Source: Nyssa sinensis (lineage: Eukaryota; Streptophyta; Magnoliopsida; Cornales; Nyssaceae). Taken from it: a DNA stretch of 64,000 nucleotides. A model generated the notes under the pieces. The model saw nothing but the letters and a program-made list of their open reading frames with translations. It made no database searches and was not told where the DNA came from. Where the stretch lies: contig CM018031.1 in the NCBI GenBank assembly GCA_008638375.1, positions 8,581,062 through 8,645,061 of the forward strand, in the 5' to 3' direction. Shown here piece by piece: positions 12,452-24,907 of the stretch. The position numbers were made by a program, and so were the translations under genes. How positions within the stretch are numbered: position 1 is the stretch's first letter; each line of letters begins with the position of its first letter.

Positions 12452-15400
12452 ATGGCTTCTTCAATGGCGAAAACAGTCTCCTTCAGTCCCCTCTACTCTC
12501 ACCTCAAAGAGCTCCCTCTCCTTAGTTGGGGTTCGATCCGTCCCAATTTCAGAGACTCCCAATTTCAAAAGCTCAACGGGACGCTGAAACGCACAGGGAA
12601 TGCGCCTATTCTTCCTGTAATCAGAGCTCAGAGCTCCGAAGGTATATATAGCAATTCCCTATCTCATTCTGTTTAAATTTTATTAACTTCTTCCCCAAAG
12701 TAATTTATGTGGGTTTCTAAGATTTTGTACGTTTTTTGTTTGGTTACTTGTAGGTTATACCCCGCAAGCGAAATTTTACAGAGTAGAAGCGATTCTGAGG
12801 TGCTGGTTCTTTATATCTGTTTTTACTTATTTTTTTATTGGGTTTATTGATGTTCCTCTTTTTTGCCCTTCTCCGTGTTGTCTGGCTTATGGCATTGTTT
12901 TTCCCCTTCTCCTTCTTAAAAATTTTGCAATGTTTTTTTCGAATTTACTCATCGAGTTTTTGATATTCTGATTCTTATTATTGCTTATGTTCTGCTGGTG
13001 AATTTGACATAAAGCAGACCTTGGCGAATCCCACAGGTTTCGTTGGTAAGAGTTACTAATCTTGAGAGTTGGTGTTTACAATTTCGAATACATTATATTA
13101 TACATCATTTTGTATTTTATAGCTCAATGCATGTAATCCCTTACTGAGATAAAAGAGAGGAAAAGAGATATAAGTAACAATTAGTAAATAATCAAATTTT
13201 ACTTGCAAACCTATAATTGGTACGGTTTAAGCTCACTCAGTAGTAAGCTTAAGCAACCTTCCATGTTTGGATCTTATTTGGTATGGACAAATCCCTAATT
13301 CATTACCTTTCCATTGCTAATGAGCTATGGATGACTTGACTTCACCCTGCTAGATTTCCCTTCCATTCCCATGAATCTGTTCACCTTTCCATTGCTAATG
13401 AGCTATGGATGACTTGACTTCACCCAGGTAGATCTCAATCTGTTTATTTTGGAAAGAGTTCCTCCTATCTATTTAAAGCTGCTCATTCCCAGGCGAGATT
13501 ATGGTCCAAAAGGTGTCAATACGATATAGTTTGATGGGCAGAGAAGGAAGCATAGTTCATGGATACATGGGGTTGTGAGGTACTAGAATTAAGAGTATTA
13601 GGGTATATGTATTGGCAATGGTGGATCCTGAAATTGTGCCTAGGAGGTGAAACTATATGCAGTTCAAACTTTGGGAGAGTATCTTGTGAAAATTTATTTA
13701 TTTTTTATTTTTCATGGGTTGGGGAGTGTTTCTATTTTTAATTTTTTTTAAAGCAAAATAACAATAGAAAAGGTGGATTCTTCAAATCTTTGCCCCCTTG
13801 CCACCCCTTTGATTCACCAATGCCTTACACTATGTTTGGATAAGTAAGAGAAAGGAGAGCGTAATCCTCTCATCTTGTTTGAGAACAACATAAGAAGGAA
13901 AAGAAATGATTATATTTATTTTTACTATTATGCCCTAAAATAGGAGGTGTATTTTTTTATTTTTTCTTTAGTAATTTAAAGGTTAGAATCAGTATTATAA
14001 AAAATTTATTAAAAGACTCTCTCCTTTCTCTCCGTCTCTGTCCACTTTTGGGAGGAGAGCAAATTGGATAAAATAAGGCTTAAGAAACTCGTCCCTCTCC
14101 CTCTATTCCCTTTCCTTTCCTTCTCCAATTTTAAATCAAGTAAGAAATAACCTCTCCCTCCTTCTCCTTTCCTCTCTTTTCTCGCCAAATCCCTAAATTC
14201 AAGCGCAGTGTTAGGGAATCAAAAGTTTAGTTGTATAATTTTTTGTTTGACAAACTTCTGAAAATGCATGTTTATCCATCTCCCAACACCCCTCTCCCCA
14301 AGACAAAAAAGAAAAAGAAAAAACTTCCCCATAGTAATGGTTTTAATGGTTCTCTGGTGAATTTTTTGAAGATGAACGCACAAATTACTAGTATTATTTG
14401 ATTTGGCTGTAATTTTTGATGTCATTGGGGAGGAAATATTATCTATCAAAGAGGCTTTGCTCTTTGGAATGTCTTCTGCTCAATGCGGAACCCGTTAAGA
14501 GTTTCTGCTACCTTTCAGTGCTTTAACCATAAATCAACTAGGATATGAAAGATTTTATATGAAAAGAGTATCATGAGTTAGACATGTTAATGGAATCATA
14601 TTTGTGCAATAACTTAGTAATGGTATAAATGTATATCGCCTCAGACATTTACCACCATACTTAAAAACTTCTGAGAGTTCTTATTAGCAAGTGGAATTTT
14701 TTCTAATTAGGTATCTAAGATGTCAGTAGAGAGAAAGATAAACTAAATATGCATAAAAGCAGTAGAACATTTACTAAAATTAACTTCATATAAATACATT
14801 ATGTCAACACCTAAATAAATAAGTGAAAATTGTGCCCCACTATATTTTAGTTCACTATAATACAAACTTCAAAAAGTGTTTGCAAATTATCATAGGTATA
14901 TATTTTTGAAAAAAAAAAAGAAATTGGGATTTTTTAAAGTCAAGATGTGTAATCCTAGATTTGCTTGCAAAACTAAATTTAAAGATTTGAACCTCATTAA
15001 AGCAAAAAAATAAAATAAAACAAGTGGAAATAAATAAATGGAGAACAAGTTACAAAAGGTCTCACAAATTTGACTAATTATCTTGATTTTCAAACTCAAA
15101 CTCAAATACAAAATTTGAGGTCTGATCTTCTTCTTCTTCTTCTTCTTATTATTATTATTATTATTATTATTTTTTTTTTGTTTTTGGGGGGGGTATTGAA
15201 GTTTATAAATATTACTTAGAAATAAGTCTTTTGCTTTAAAATAAAAACATTAGAAAAAGTTAGTTAAAATGCAGTGCAGAACCCATTTATTTGTCTCAAA
15301 ATAATGCAGAGACTGTACTAAAAGGTAGCAGTTTATGTTACCCATTTTAGCATCATAATAGCTAATGCGGACCGTTCAATATCCTAGTAGGCTAGTACCA

Positions 15401-18400
15401 TGTGATTTTTGGCACCTTTTATGTTTCAGCGACCATGGGTCACTCCAACATCAAATATAGATATGTACAGGTAAAGAGAAAGAGAATGGAAATTAAGATC
15501 TATTCATTCCAGAAAATTGTAAATATTCTTTACATACATGGTTCTATTTAATATGTGCAAAGAGAATCAAAATATGGAAACATAAAGGTCAACCCAAAAA
15601 AATCAGCCTAAAGATCAGATTTTATTATGGCCTCAATCTCCTCTAAATCTTCTTCAAATCATTCGGGATTTCTACACTCCCCCTCAAGTTGGATCATAGA
15701 TGTTGATCATGTCCAACTTGCAGATAAACTCTTCAAAACTGGTCCTCTGTAATCCCTTAGTAAATATTTTTTTTTTTTTTTTTGATAAGTCTTAGTAAAT
15801 ATATATGCTAATTGTTCTCTTGTAGGAATATAGGTCATGCAGATTGTTCCTTTTTCAATTTTCTCCTTTATGAAGTGCCTGTCAACTTCTATATGTTTAG
15901 TTTTGTCGTGTTGGACAGGGTTATGAGAAATGCTGATAGCAGCTTTGTTGTCGCAGTAGAGTTTGATGGGAAGCTCTATTATGACATGTAGTTCCTCCAA
16001 AAGCTTTTGTAACCATAGTCCTTCACACATTCCTTGTGCAACTACTCTAAATTCAGCCTCGGCACTAGTTCTGGCTACTACACTTTGCTTCTTACTCCTC
16101 CATGTTACTAGATTTCCTCAAATGTAGGTACAGTAGCCGGTAGTAGACCTTCTGTCTTCTGCTGATCTTGCTCAATCTGCATCGGTATAGATTTCTATCT
16201 TCTTACTATCTTCTTTCTTAAAGAATAGACCTCGCCCTAGAGAACCTTTCAGATATCTGAGAATCTTATATACCGCTTCTAGGTGACTCTCCTTTGGTGA
16301 ATGCATGTGCTGACTGACCACACTAACAGCAAAAGCAATGTCAGGTCTAGTGTGAGATAGGTAGATTAATTTACCTACTAGTCTCTGATATCTTTCTCTG
16401 TCCACAGGTTTTCCAACGTCTCCCATTCTTTTTCTTGCTTCGATCGGAGTATCGCTTGGTTTGCAACCAAGCATACCAGTCTCAGTCAAAAGGTCAAGAA
16501 CATACTTTCTCTGGGAGACACTGATTCCTTTTCTTGATCTGGCAATTTCCATTCCCAGAAAGTATCGCATTTGGCCTAGGTTTTTACGTCAAATTCTGTG
16601 GCTAAGACCTCCTTCAATCTTTTCACCTCTCCTGTGTGATCTCCAGTGAGAATGATGTCGTCAACATACACGATTAGGATGGTCCTCCTTCCATCATCGG
16701 ATTGTTTGAAGAACATAGTGTGATCTGATTGTCCCTGTTGGTATCCTTGATTCTTCATCACCTTTGCAAATCTATCAAACCACGCTCTTGGTGATTGTTT
16801 GAGTCCATACAGAGATTTCTTCAATTTACATACTCTGGTTTCCTCCCCCTTGTAAAATCCTGGTGGTAGTGTCATGAACACTTCTTCCTCTAGCTCACCA
16901 TTCAGAAAAATATTCTTGATGTCAAACTGATGGAGTGGCCAGTCCAGGTTTGTTGCTAAGGACAAGAGAATCCGTATAGTATTTAGCTTTGCAACTGGTG
17001 CGAATGTCTCAATATAGTCAATACCGTATGTCTGAGTGAACCCTTTTGCAACTAGGCGGGCTTTATACCGGTTTACTGTCCCATCTGCCTTGTACTTCAC
17101 CGTGAATACCCACTTACAAGCCCACTGGTTTTTTTCCTTTTGGCAAAGTCATCACCTCCCAAGTTCCATTATTTTCCAATGCCCTTATTTCTTCCATCAT
17201 TGCTTCTCTCCATTCTGGAATCTACAAGGCTTCTTGAATATTCTTAGGAATCTGGATTCTGTCAAGGTTAGACGTAAAAGCACGACACTTGGTAGAAAGA
17301 GAATTGTATGATACAAATTTTGAAATAGGATGGAGAGTACATGTACGAGGTTGTTTTCTAACAGCAATGGGTAAGTCATCAAGATTTTTTACCTGATCAG
17401 GCTGATCAAGATTGAGTTTTGGCTCATGAGTAGTCAGAGCTATCACTGGTTTTGACTCTTTTGGTGCTTCGAATGCAAGAGTCTTATCAGGCTTTGATTT
17501 AGGTCTCCTTGAGTAAACAAGTGTCTCCCTGTCTGTTTGTTTTTCCACATCTCCCCTTGAAATCAAGATTCCCTCTGTGTTGGACAAAAAAGGAGATGGT
17601 GCATTGCATGGGGTAGATTCAAAGATGGCAACATCGAAGTCTGTGTCTGAAGATCGAGCTTCACTCAAGGACTCCCCCTAAAGCGAGTGGTAGGAAGTAT
17701 GCTAAAAAAATGTGACATCCATAGTAACATATAATTTCTGTGAGAGAGGGTCATAACATTGGTAAACTTTCTGAGTGGGAGAGTAGCCAAGGAAGACGCA
17801 CTTGAGGGCCCTAGGACTCAACTTACTACGTTGGGAGGCGTGAATGTGGACAAACACTGTGGACCCGAAAATACGAAGTGGGAGAGATGAACTAATCCAA
17901 GAAGCAGGAAAGGTTTCCTAGAGGGGTTGAAAATGAGAGAACCCGACTAGGCATTCGATTGATGAGAAATGCAGCTGTCAGAATGGCGTCACCCCAAAAA
18001 TTATTTTTCATGTGAGAGGTGAACAGAAGGGCACGGGCTACCTCAAGAATGTGTCGATTTTTTCCGTTCAGCAACCCCATTTTGTTGAGGGGTTTGAACG
18101 CAAGAACTTTGGTGAATAATACCTTTGTCTTGAAAATAGGGACCCAAAGAATGGTTGAAGTACTCAGTGCCATTATCAGTACGAAGAATTTGGATTTTTG
18201 TGTGAAATTGGGTGTAAACCATATTGTAGAAATTCATGAATACAGAACTAACCTCAGATTTATCATTCAGTAAAAACACCCAACAGAGACGAGAGTGGTC
18301 ATCAATAAAGGTAACAAACCATTTTTTGTGGGTCCTATTGGGAACTCGTGAAGGCCCCCAAAGGTCACTGTGAATCAGGGTAAAAGGTAGTGATGGTTTA

Positions 18401-21400
18401 TAAGCAAATGTGGGAAAAATAGAGCGATGATGTTTTGCAAGTTCACAGGCTTCACATTGTAAATCCATGGGAGTTTTATTCGAACAAAAGTGATGGAAAC
18501 AAATGTTTTAAATATTGAAAACTAGGATGACCCATTCGTTTATGCCATAACAAAAGGTCACTATCCTGGGACTAAATGCAGAATTACAAATAGGAGGACG
18601 ACACTGTTTATTCATGTGAGTATCATTAAAGTAATAGAGTCCCTCGCATTCCTTAGCAATCGTCTTCCCTGATGATAGATCCTGAAAAACACAATGAGAA
18701 GACAAGAAAATAGCTGAGCAATGAGATTGTTTGGTTAGCTAACTAATGGACAACAAATTGCAAGAGAGATTAGGAACATGAAGGACATACTCCAAAGTAA
18801 TAAATTCAGAAATACGAATACTCCCTTTGCCAGCTACCGGGGATAAAGTACCATCTGCAATTTTTACTTTCAAGTTACCAGAACAAGGTGAATAAGTGGA
18901 AAATAAATTATGGGAATCAGTCATATGTTCGGATGCATCAGAGTCAATAATCCAGGGAGTGAGGCGCAAAGTGGTACTAAGAGCAGTCAAAAAGGTACCT
19001 TTGTGGGCCAATGAACTTGATGGCATTGAAATAGAGGACTGACCCGAGGCTTGAAAGGTTGAAAAAAGGGCATATAGTTTCTCAAGCTGCTCGAGGTTAA
19101 AACCCCCACTAAAGGTCGACTGAGTGTGTTGGGCTGGAGCGCCTATCACTGTCTGCAGTTCAGTAGAGGCCTGGTACCCGTGAGATTTGTTGGATTGTTT
19201 GGGCTTCTAGTCAGTAGGCTTTCCATGTAAGGCCCAACAAGTATCTTTGGAATGGCCCAATTTTTTGCAATGATCACAAAAGGGCCTTTTATTTGGTTTT
19301 GGGCCAGATCCAATATGAGGCCCATGAGACATAACAAAGGCTTCAAGCCCAGGCGCTACTTCAAACCCAGGCGATATGTTTTTCCTTGGTCCAGTTCCTG
19401 TGAGAGACCCTCGGGTTACCAGTGCAGAGGCGTCGACTGCTTCACTCCCGGCCACTGGTCTCTCCTTCAACATCACTTTCCTTCTACTTTCTTCACGCCG
19501 AACCTCAAAGAAGACTTCTCGGATGGACGATAACGGCCGGCGACCGAAGACTCGACTTCTCACATCGTCAAGCTCTCTGTTGAGCCCAGCCAGAAACTCG
19601 TACACTCTCTCATTCTCCATTCTCTTCTTGAATCGCACACTGGCACCAGTGCACTCCCACGATTCTTCACTGCTAAGGTCCAATTCCTGCCATAAGCTTA
19701 GCATCTCTGTGTAGTATTCCGTTACTTCTCTGTTTCCCTGCTTCATCTGCCATAAACGAGTTTTGATCTCGAAGATTTGAGAGGCATTCTCGGCGTCGGA
19801 ATAGGTTTCGCGAACAGCATCCCACACATCCTTCGCCGTCGGCAGAAACATTTACGTCCTACCGATTGTTGGTCGCATGGAGTTGATCAAGCAGGAGGTT
19901 ATGGAGGAGTTCTCAGAACGCCATCTCTGGAAGGCTGCAGCATCAGTAGAAGGTGGCTGTTTGATCTCGCCTGTAAGGAAACCTAGTTTCCCTCTGCTGT
20001 CGATGACCAGCTTGATGGATTGGGCCCATTCTCGGTAATTCTTACCATTCAACTTTTCTACGGTAAGATGGAATGAGGAATTCTTAATTCCGACAGTCGA
20101 ACTCATGGAGGAGATTGTTTCTGATTCTCCTTCCTGAGTTACCGACTGGGTAGACTCATGGCTGGCGGCCATATTTTGCTAGGGTTTTCAGAATCCCTGC
20201 TCTGATACCATGAAGAGAAAGAGAATAGAAATTAAGATCTATTCATTCCAGAAAATTGTAAATATTCTTTACATACATGGTCTTATTTAATATGTACAAA
20301 GAGAATCAAAATATGGAAACATAAAGGTCAACCCAAAAAATCAGCCTAAAGATCAGATTTTATTATGGCCTCAATCTCCTCTAAATCTTCTTCAAATCAT
20401 TCGGGATTTCCACAACAGGTCAACACACACGTATTGGCTGATACTAAAACCATGGAAGGATTAACGTCAGTCGAAGGAAGCCAATCTGAATTTACCATAT
20501 TGAAGGAGGCCATGGGCCATCTAATTCTTGTACCTGTTCTTAGGTTTCTGTCCTTAGTTGATCTTGCAATCTAATTGAAACCATGGGACCCTTGGGGATT
20601 CCATGTTATTTGGTCATGTTTTTCCTTTGTGGCTTGCATTTCTTATCTCTATTTGGCTTCCCAAAAGATTATTAAGTGAGCAAGTAAGCTTTAGGCTAGC
20701 ATTTGTTTTCCTTGTATCTTGTTCACAAACTCTTTGAAATTGTGTCCTAGTTTTCTAGAAGTAAATCTACAAGTTATGATACATTGATAATTCTTATCCT
20801 ATTTCAATAGTATTGCAAGATCCGTTTATTGTCCTTTACCATATCTCTGTAAGGATGAACAAAAGCTACAAGTTTTCACTCCCACGTGACCTTGCAATAT
20901 TCTTTATTCTTACAATATTTTCACCTTTACTTTTGACAAGTCCAATAAAATAGACAAGAAAAATCACGCACTCAAATAAACCATGTGCATGATTTTTGGT
21001 ATCTGTTCATCATTTGGCTTTATTTCCTTAACTAATAATTAAATTCTAATGTGAGCCCTGCCAAGAAATAACGAGACCCGACAACGAATAAGAATCCAAG
21101 ATCGTTCTACAATCAGATCTGAATGGAAGACCTCGACCCGTTGTTTACGACAAACAAGAACCTTGGTATATATGACCTCAACCCGTTATTTACGACATAC
21201 AAGAACCTCAGTATATTTAACCTCAACCTGTTGTTTAGTACAAAACAAGAACCTCAGTATATTTAACCTCAACCCGTTATTTAGTGCGAAACAAGAACCT
21301 CGGTATAAGGAAGACACCAAAAACGGTGGTGGAAATCCGTTTGATAAGTCGTTGGTGAACGCCACGGGAAATTCTGATAAGTTCAGATAGTTCTTCAAAG

Positions 21401-24400
21401 AACCGCAGAGAAAATACTCCCCAAAAATTTACTGAATAATCATCTACCATGCCAAATGCGGCTACAAGTTAATTTTAAAACACTATGAAACTTTAGGGCC
21501 GAATAAGGCCTACATTAAACAAAAGATATGGGCTGAACATATTCAGGTCCAAAACATCCTAAACTACCAACTAAAATAATAAAAGAAATCCACTAATTAA
21601 GTTAAAATTTCGCACAACCAAAAACGTCATTAGTTCAGGTACAGCAACTTCAAATCCGATTTCGACCTTGATGCAGCCCGAATCTCGGAACACTCAAAAC
21701 ATAAAAGTTGTAGAACTATTCCTTGGCTCTCCATAGCATCTTGAATCATCTCAATCGGAGCTCGGATGAGAGAGTTATGCTCAGATTACGAAGCGACATC
21801 GAAACTGTATGAAAATCACCCAATTAGCGTTTTTGTGCACTTAACTTCTTAGCTCTCGACCTTGTGATTGACCCATCTGAAACTTGTAAAGGATCTTTAA
21901 GACTCGGTCCACCATGGTTCCCATCAAATTCCATACTGTTCTATTTATTAAGTACCGTTCAAGCTCATCGTGTAAGGAAAAAGAAAGATAAGACAGAACA
22001 TTGAGATAAAAGCTTTTTTTTTTATTGTTAATTCTGGTGCCAGATTTTGGTTCTAACTTGTTTCCTCTTCCATGAATTATGAAGGCCTTGCTAAAAATGG
22101 GTATCCGTGGTGTTACGGTTTCTGATGTTCGAGGCTTTGGTGCTCAAGGTGGTTTGACAGAGAGGCAGGCTGGTAAGCGCTTGTCTTATTGAGGTTTTGA
22201 AAGTTTCTATGGTGTAGCAACTCCCTCATAGTTACTGCTTTTGTTCCCTTTTCCCTTCTTTTGTTTCCTTATCAATGCAATAAATTACAAAAGGCAGACT
22301 AAGAGAGTTGAACGGTACTTAATTGAATGGTCATGCTAATCACTATGATCTACCTCTGTACTTTTCTTCTTTCATATGATTACAAAAAATTATATAGAAC
22401 ATATATATATATATATATAATGCAGCTCTTTTAACCTGAATTTTCTTTTTCTTCTTCTTCTTTTTTGTTTTGGTTTTTTTTTAAAATTTGTTTATTTGTT
22501 TTGGTATGTGGATGTGGGGTATGCCGAAGATAGTTTACATGATGCACCTCACACGTTCTCCTGCCTTTTTCCATGTAGTATATAATTTTTTTTTTTTGTT
22601 TTTATTTAAAAGAAATTTATTTTATTATTGCTATTGTTTTTAGACTTTCTATCCTATACTTTTATCTTGACTGTCTACCACAGGCTCTGAATTTTCTGAA
22701 GACAAGTTCGTGGCTAAAGTTAAGATGGAGATTGTGGTGAGCAAGGACCAGGTATAAAAAAATATGAAAGCTGTTAGATGACCTTTCAAGATGTGTTATC
22801 AACTATAAATTGAAACATTATGACATATTATATATAAAATTCCTGTTATAAATATTAAGTTTTCTGGAAAGTGTTGCTTGGAAGAAAAACTGTCCTGATA
22901 TGTTGATTACTAAAGTATCACTCATCTGATTCCTTACTTCACTGTCTTAGGTTGAGGCAGTGATAGATAAGATAATCGAAGAGGCAAGGACTGGAGAGAT
23001 TGGTGACGGCAAGATTTTCTGTAAGGCATCATATTTTTCTTCTTTTTAGAAGTTTTTAATAGTAAATTAGTAATATTTGGAATTTCTGACTTACCAAAAA
23101 AAGTATTTGGAATTTCTGGGAGGGTAAGATCTCTTTTTGGTTTTACGGAGAACTAGACATCACATGATGGTATTATCATCATAGTAGAAGCTTTAAGAAA
23201 ATTGATACTATTTTAGAAAAGAACTCTGGAACTCAGAACGAAAGATGCAATTTTTTTTTTTTTTCAGGAGGTGGGAAACAAGGAAAAATTTTACAATACC
23301 ACTCGTCAGGTTTTTTTTTTGTGTGGATAAAGTAAGGTAATTGTATTAAAAGAGCGCCCGAGGAGGACAAACCCAAATACCATTTCTCAGGTATTTGAAC
23401 TGGCCATATTGGGTCTCATTCGTTCATACCCTTACAATCCAATTAAACACACCTCATGAACTAGTAATGTTTTTGAGCCAAAATATCAAAAAGGAAAATA
23501 GAAAGGAAAACTAGTAACATTGTCCCATTCTCCAAGATCATATTTCCTTTTGAAACTAGGCATAAGAGAGTATTCATCCTGGAAGAAGAAAAAAACAGGA
23601 AAATAAAGGGACGAAAGGTGTTAGAGAGAGTACTTAGAGCTTTATTTTGTCCTCTAAGCTGGTTCGTTGATTTTAGGTTATAGTACTTTGTACCCTTTAG
23701 ACAAGCTAGCTTGTGGCTTAGTTGAAGATATGGCCTTTAATATAGTAGAATGACAAAATGTGATTCATTTAGCCAGATCCCATATAGTTAGAATAAGACT
23801 ATTTTGAGTTGATAAACTCTTACCCTTTAAAACTCAAGCGAACAAAGGAGGGAGCAAATTTCATAATCTACAAACAAATAAGACTATCTAAAGAAATTCC
23901 AAATTTGGCAATGGTTTTTACGAGATTTTGCTGAGAAATTTTGCATTTTTCATGTGGGTTCATTTGTGTGGAGATTAAATTGTGAGTCTCTAACTCTGTT
24001 CGACCTAGCCTTTACATAATTAATTTAACTGCAAACAGCAGTTTAACTATGAGAGGATATGGGAGAAAAAAAAATAATAAAAATTGGAATCACGAAATGT
24101 TTAAATTGCATATTGCATTTGTTCATAATACACTATATCCTTTAGCAATAATTGGAAAGAAAATGTGGAACTAGAGTTTGTACAAGACAGATGTAGTGAT
24201 TGTTTCCTTCGCCGAGAATTGATCTGAAATCTGCTGGGTACACAGAGGCTGTGCAATTTTATTATTGGTGTGTACAGAGGCCTGCTCTGATGATGAAGTT
24301 AGATCTACTTTCATGCCTACTTATGAACAAAGAAGGTGTGACTTTATCCTTGGGATATATATTTCCTCTCATGTTAGCAACAAAACTTTTAGTCATTATA

Positions 24401-24907
24401 AGAAATAACAGAAATGAAATGGGTATTCAAAATCAAAATTGGTAATTTTGATGAGAGCAGGTATCTATTTGAGTTTCGAAGATAACTATTTATGATCAGA
24501 TTGTCTCTTTGTTACACAGTGATGGGTATGTTATCCATACTTCATCTTCTGTAATAGGGGGGTCATATATTTCCATATTGAACCTGTATTTATGATGCTA
24601 AAAAATAAAATAAAAATAGATTGATTGAAAATTTGGTCAAATTCCTAATGAGATTTGCATTATCTGTACAGTGGTGCCCATCTCAGATGTAATAAGAGTT
24701 CGCACTGGTAAGTTACTGTCTTTTGCATGAATGACATTTTTAAGTAGTGTTCTATTTCCTTCTTCATATTCCTACATGTTAGAGAACTGCCTCATTAATA
24801 TCTCCTATACAATTTTCAAACTGTAATTTTCAGGTGAGCGTGGAGAAAAGGCTGAGAGGATGGTGGGAGGGCGATCTGATATGAATTCTTCTCCATCGGA
24901 TGTTTAA
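12452..24907 (+). CDS. GLB1: Nitrogen regulatory protein P-II homolog, chloroplast
   Basis: Trimeric plastid sensor of ATP/ADP, 2-oxoglutarate and, in many plants, glutamine; family partners are N-acetylglutamate kinase (arginine synthesis) and the biotin carrier of acetyl-CoA carboxylase. Eight exons join in phase: 12452-12641, 12754-12799, 13018-13045, 22085-22172, 22684-22751, 22951-23020, 24672-24707 and 24834-24907, giving 199 residues (plant PII is about 190-200). The first ~60 residues are a Ser/Leu-rich transit peptide; the start sits in ACACCATGGC. The core has [16 protein letters not shown], the T-loop region [17 protein letters not shown], and the PII signature [10 protein letters not shown]. 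The tail [15 protein letters not shown] continues as the plant C-terminal extension, so glutamine sensing is possible (inference). T-loop residues LTERQA differ from the common STERHG form. Intron 3 is about 9 kb. Confidence 0.95.
13305..13430. repeat. Tandem duplication, 78-bp period, in GLB1 intron 3
   Basis: The block ACCTTTCCATTGCTAATGAG followed by CTATGGATGACTTGACTTCACCC occurs at 13305 and again at 13383 with almost no differences. Confidence 0.85.
13828..14210. mobile_element. Tourist-like MITE, copy B, with TTA target duplication
   Basis: Starts CACTATGTTTGGATAAGTAA and ends AAGCGCAGTG, flanked on both sides by TTA (13825-13827 and 14211-14213). A 3-bp TTA duplication plus a TGTTTGGAT-containing terminus fits PIF/Harbinger Tourist-type MITEs. 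The interior matches copies A and C. It lies in GLB1 intron 3. Confidence 0.75.
15472..15676 (-). repeat. Copia 3' LTR
   Basis: This is the 3' LTR in the element's orientation. Its plus-strand first bases are TA where the other LTR has the canonical TG; the far end is ACA. Confidence 0.93.
15677..15688 (-). other. Copia polypurine tract
   Basis: Minus strand reads TTGAGGGGGAG immediately before the 3' LTR (TGTAGAAAT...), the priming site for plus-strand synthesis. Confidence 0.85.
15707..20172 (-). pseudogene. Copia gag-pol, broken by stops and frameshifts
   Basis: Gag begins at 20172 (MAASHESTQ) and runs to about 19207, with one in-frame TAA at 19852-19854 and a zinc knuckle [15 protein letters not shown] near its end. 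Protease lies at 19149-18739 with [11 protein letters not shown], where the catalytic DSG is DSD. Integrase at 18468-17890 has [22 protein letters not shown] and [10 protein letters not shown], then a frameshift. Reverse transcriptase at 17100-16576 has [10 protein letters not shown] and YVDDIIL. RNase H parts lie at 16570-16172 and 16030-15707. Several frame changes mean it cannot make a functional polyprotein. Confidence 0.95.
15756..15802 (-). mobile_element. Ultra-short LINE 3'-end insertion with target duplication
   Basis: On the minus strand the insert is ACTTATC followed by about 18 A, flanked by direct repeats CTTAGTAAATAT (15756 and 15791). ACTTATC(A)n is the 3' terminus of plant L1-type LINEs. 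It interrupts the C-terminal RNase H part of the copia element. Confidence 0.7.
20199..20210 (-). other. Copia primer-binding site
   Basis: Minus strand TGGTATCAGAGC directly follows the 5' LTR; complementary to the 3' end of initiator-Met tRNA in plant copia elements. Confidence 0.93.
20211..20414 (-). repeat. Copia 5' LTR
   Basis: Plus strand reads TGAAGAGAAAG... to ...GGGATTTCCACA, that is TG...CA ends, followed by target duplication ACAGG. Confidence 0.95.
21040..21960. repeat. Probable dispersed repeat of unknown class in GLB1 intron 3
   Basis: Composition is richer in GC than the intron around it and the style (GAGCTCGGATGAGAGAGTTA, tandem units at its left) is like retroelement non-coding sequence. 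No terminal repeats, ORFs or target duplications could be set. Confidence 0.35.
21129..21310. repeat. Minisatellite, four ~45-bp units
   Basis: Units start at 21129, 21174, 21219 and 21265 and share AACCTCAACCCGTTATTTA ... ACAAGAACCTCAGTAT. The unit lengths are 45, 45 and 46 bp. It lies in a TE-like stretch of GLB1 intron 3. Confidence 0.9.
23295..23391 (-). mobile_element. Severely truncated LINE 3' end with 16-bp target duplication
   Basis: Insert 23311-23375 (65 bp) begins with ten T on the plus strand, followed by GTGTGGATAAAGTAAGGTAA; on the minus strand this is an L1-like 3' tail plus poly-A. It is flanked by AATACCACTCGTCAGG (23295-23310) and AATACCATTTCTCAGG (23376-23391), a 16-bp duplication with three mismatches. 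Lies in GLB1 intron 6. Confidence 0.75.

Larger units (their letters stand above)
15472..20414 (-). mobile_element. Ty1/copia LTR retrotransposon, decayed, inside GLB1 intron 3
   Basis: A complete but inactive element of 4943 bp, in antisense to GLB1. LTRs of ~204 bp lie at 15472-15676 and 20211-20414, flanked by the 5-bp duplication ACAGG (15467-15471 and 20415-20419). The primer-binding site TGGTATCAGAGC (initiator-Met tRNA type) and a polypurine tract are present. By eye the LTRs differ by six substitutions, all transitions, and one A-run length change, about 3 percent, so it is fairly young but fixed long enough to decay. Order gag-PR-INT-RT-RNaseH defines copia. Confidence 0.97.

Noticed and set aside
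17036..19986. Plus-strand ORFs of 60-110 codons across this stretch
   Set aside because: They are antisense shadows of the copia gag-pol on the minus strand.
21129..21310. CRISPR-like regular repeats
   Set aside because: The whole 45-bp unit repeats in tandem with no unique spacers, and the window is plant nuclear DNA.
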